This document shows positions 62,741-64,000 of a stretch of 64,000 nt of DNA, one piece after another. Source of the DNA: Azophilus sp965220835 (lineage in GTDB: Bacteria; Pseudomonadota; Gammaproteobacteria; Pseudomonadales; Azotimanducaceae); the NCBI GenBank assembly GCA_965220835.1, contig OZ244842.1, positions 2,790,001-2,854,000 of the forward strand, in the 5' to 3' direction. A model generated the notes under the pieces. It saw nothing but the letters and a program-made list of their open reading frames with translations. It was not told where the DNA came from and did not search any database. Positions within the stretch are counted from its first letter, which is position 1. Every line of letters starts with the position of its first letter. The translations under genes were made by a program, and so were the position numbers.

Positions 62741-63346
62741 TCAAACCCCAAACACCTTCATCACCTCATCCCCGCGGTGATTGATCACCTTCACAGCTAT
62801 CCGCCCGGTTGACGGCTTCGGGAACGCTCGCGACGTGTCGCTATTCAGCGTTGCCCAGGCATCGGGGTCGATTTCGGCTTTCAGGGTTGTCTTGAGGGAT
62901 TCGCAGGTGTCGCCAGCGCCGAGGAAGAGGGCTTGACGAACGAAGAAGCTCTCTTCGTTGTAGTCCGTGTCCACGAACCAGCCGGCGATGCCGTAGGCGG
63001 CTTCGCGCACGGCGCTCGCCAAGTCGGCGCGGGAGACGGTGCCGAATTCTGGGCCGATGAAGATGCCTGCCCCGTGCTCTTTGGCAGCTTTGCCACCGGC
63101 GCCTTCTGCGTGTTGGCCTTCCGGGCAGACGAGGGTACCCGGCCAAGGGCTGAGCGAGGTGAGTTTAATGTGGTCCCACTTGTCGGCTTGTTGGGCGCTG
63201 GCAGTGCGTGAGTTCTCGAGCACCATGTTTCGCCTCCCGTCGTCAACGTTGCCTGTCGGCCGCCGCGCCTCGTCCAGCACCCAATGCCGGGCGGGAACCT
63301 CGCATGACGAGTTAAGGATGGGGGATCGGTGGAAAGCGTCGGTCAT
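62741..63346 (-). pseudogene. Chimeric remnant of a type III-like restriction-modification locus
   Basis: A 201-codon frame. Residues about 5-38 (FHRSPILNSSCEVPARHW then VLDEARRPTGN) match my memory of the N-terminus of type III-like restriction subunits. Residues about 90-201 (GIFIGPEFGTVSR, GWFVDTDYNEESFFVRQ, KTTLKAEIDPDAWATLNSDT, RIAVKVINHRGDEVMKVFGV) match the C-terminus of the partner DNA methylase family. Those homologues have a longer stretch where VREAA meets YGIAG here. An internal deletion joining two genes best explains it. No catalytic motif of methylase or nuclease remains. Confidence 0.65.
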
Positions 63347-63511
63347 GGACGCATTTTAGCGGAAGGCCCGTAACCACGCTGCTGGCCAGCGCTGATCATC
63401 AAGGTCGGCAATGCCGGGGTACGGTATTCATTTGGGTTATGTGCGTGGCTCCCTTCCTGGAACGACTAGGCAGCCTTCGTGAACAGGCACCCATTCGCAA
63501 GCGTGCGCAAG
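63347..63511. other. Short gap before toxin-antitoxin pair
   Basis: No gene or RNA is recognised in these 165 bp. Confidence 0.4.
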
Positions 63512-63540
63512 TTGACCATTCAGACCTAATATGGTCTGAT
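63512..63540 (+). promoter_or_regulatory. Candidate promoter with embedded operator for the toxin-antitoxin operon
   Basis: The -35 TTGACC (63512-63517) and -10 TCTGAT (63535-63540) are spaced 17 bp. Between and over them lies the palindrome CAGACC-TAATAT-GGTCTG (63521-63538), 50 bp before the antitoxin ATG. Phd/YefM antitoxins typically repress their own promoter by binding such palindromes. Confidence 0.5.
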
Positions 63541-63588
63541 TGACCAACCACCTCGGCAGGATGTGAAAGCGCCAAGGCAGGCCAAACC

Positions 63589-63834
63589 ATGATAGTCAAC
63601 GTCTCTGAAGCGAAAGCGCAACTTTCCAATCTGATCGATCGCGTTTACCACGGGGAGAAGGTGACCATCGCCAAAAACAACCTCCCCATTGCGGACTTGG
63701 TGCCGCATCGGCCCGGTGGCAAGCGCAAACTGGGGTTTCTCAAAGGTCAGCTTGATGTGCCCGACCAAGCGTTGTTTGAGGTGGATGAAGAGATCGAGAG
63801 CCTGTTTTACGGAGATGATGATTGCGAGTCCTAG
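63589..63834 (+). CDS. Phd/YefM-family antitoxin
   Basis: This 81-residue protein starts IVNVSEAKAQLSNLIDRVYHGEKVTIAKN (Phd DNA-binding fold) and has an acidic C-terminus (VDEEIESLFYGDDDCES) typical of the toxin-binding tail. It neutralises the PIN toxin encoded immediately after it, whose start overlaps its stop. It likely autoregulates through the palindrome at 63521-63538. Confidence 0.92.
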   Translation: MIVNVSEAKAQLSNLIDRVYHGEKVTIAKNNLPIADLVPHRPGGKRKLGFLKGQLDVPDQALFEVDEEIESLFYGDDDCES

Positions 63835-64000
63835 TCGATACCCATGTCTTCATCTGGGCGCTCAGCGCGCCTGAACGGCTGTCCTCGGTACAGAAAGCGG
63901 CGCTCGAAAGCCGCGCGAACACCATCTACCTCAGCTCAATCTCTGTAGCAGAGATCATGATCAAGGCTTCCCTCAACAAGTTGCGTTTTGATCACGACCC
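63822..64000 (+). CDS. PIN-domain toxin (VapC-like), 3' end outside window
   Basis: Translation from TTG 63822 gives RVLVDTHVFIWALSAPERLS, with the first PIN Asp, then ISVAEIMIKASLNKLRF with the conserved Glu. It is a putative Mg-dependent RNase. GGAG lies seven bases before the TTG, and a stop codon just upstream rules out an earlier start. The overlap with the antitoxin gene (13 bp) is typical of such pairs. The gene is cut by the window end. Confidence 0.9.
   Translation, partial: MRVLVDTHVFIWALSAPERLSSVQKAALESRANTIYLSSISVAEIMIKASLNKLRFDHD

Overview
This is a GC-rich (roughly 60-65% by eye) bacterial chromosome segment with dense coding and short intergenic gaps. The block engB / cytochrome c4 / dsbA / endonuclease-exonuclease-phosphatase protein matches an order I recall from Pseudomonas-like gammaproteobacteria. 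With a TonB receptor, cytochrome c5, single-chain AceE, PolB-type DNA polymerase II and TesB, it points to a gammaproteobacterium. Two luciferase-like oxidoreductases, several sulfotransferases, Uma2 and AAA/PD-(D/E)XK genes, and abundant palindromic repeats would suit an uncultured marine or host-associated lineage. That last step is inference.

Layout. 1-3.7 kb: a cut-off histidine kinase converges on a minus-strand run of LysR regulator, DUF1295 membrane protein, PlsC-like acyltransferase and OmpR-type response regulator, the last three coupled by 3-4 base overlaps. 3.7-15.4 kb: an enoyl-CoA hydratase, type 2-like isoleucyl-tRNA synthetase, Uma2 nuclease-like protein, two LLM oxidoreductases, an MFS transporter, IPP isomerase, and EamA-like and MATE transporters. 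15.5-18.1 kb: a rubrerythrin / Fe-S oxidoreductase / DUF3501 operon. 18.5-24.6 kb: one 2047-residue fusion protein carrying sulfotransferase, coiled coil, WbsX-like, two glycosyltransferase, thymidine-kinase-like and methyltransferase domains. 24.8-32.5 kb: slipin, a degenerate tRNA-like sequence, ManC, and a glutamine-transaminase / omega-amidase / cytochrome c5 operon beside an amino-acid permease. 32.8-37.8 kb: TPR-sulfotransferase, TonB receptor and LuxR regulator.

37.8-53.2 kb: a palindromic repeat array, then ahcY, tesB, glutamine cyclotransferase, DUF427, engB, cytochrome c4, dsbA, an EEP protein with a repeat-derived N-terminus, aceE, a sulfotransferase, an NPP phosphodiesterase, an AAA/PD-(D/E)XK protein and a TauD-like dioxygenase. 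53.2-59.1 kb: a perfect 37-bp inverted repeat, an AGPS-like FAD oxidase, DNA polymerase II, a second repeat array and a saccharopine-dehydrogenase-like reductase. 59.1-64 kb: an accessory defence-type region with lower GC in its middle. It holds a DUF4062/HATPase/duplicated-HTH protein, a TIR protein, the remains of a type III-like restriction-modification locus, and a Phd/PIN toxin-antitoxin pair cut by the window end.

The most unusual items are the fusion protein with an embedded TK1-like domain, three or more loci of related GAGTTGC/GCAACTC and GGAGTTTCGCGCCAGCC palindromic repeats (one read in frame as the start of a protein), the DUF4062 protein with minisatellite linkers and duplicated HTH modules, and the tRNA-like sequence with an abnormal anticodon arm.
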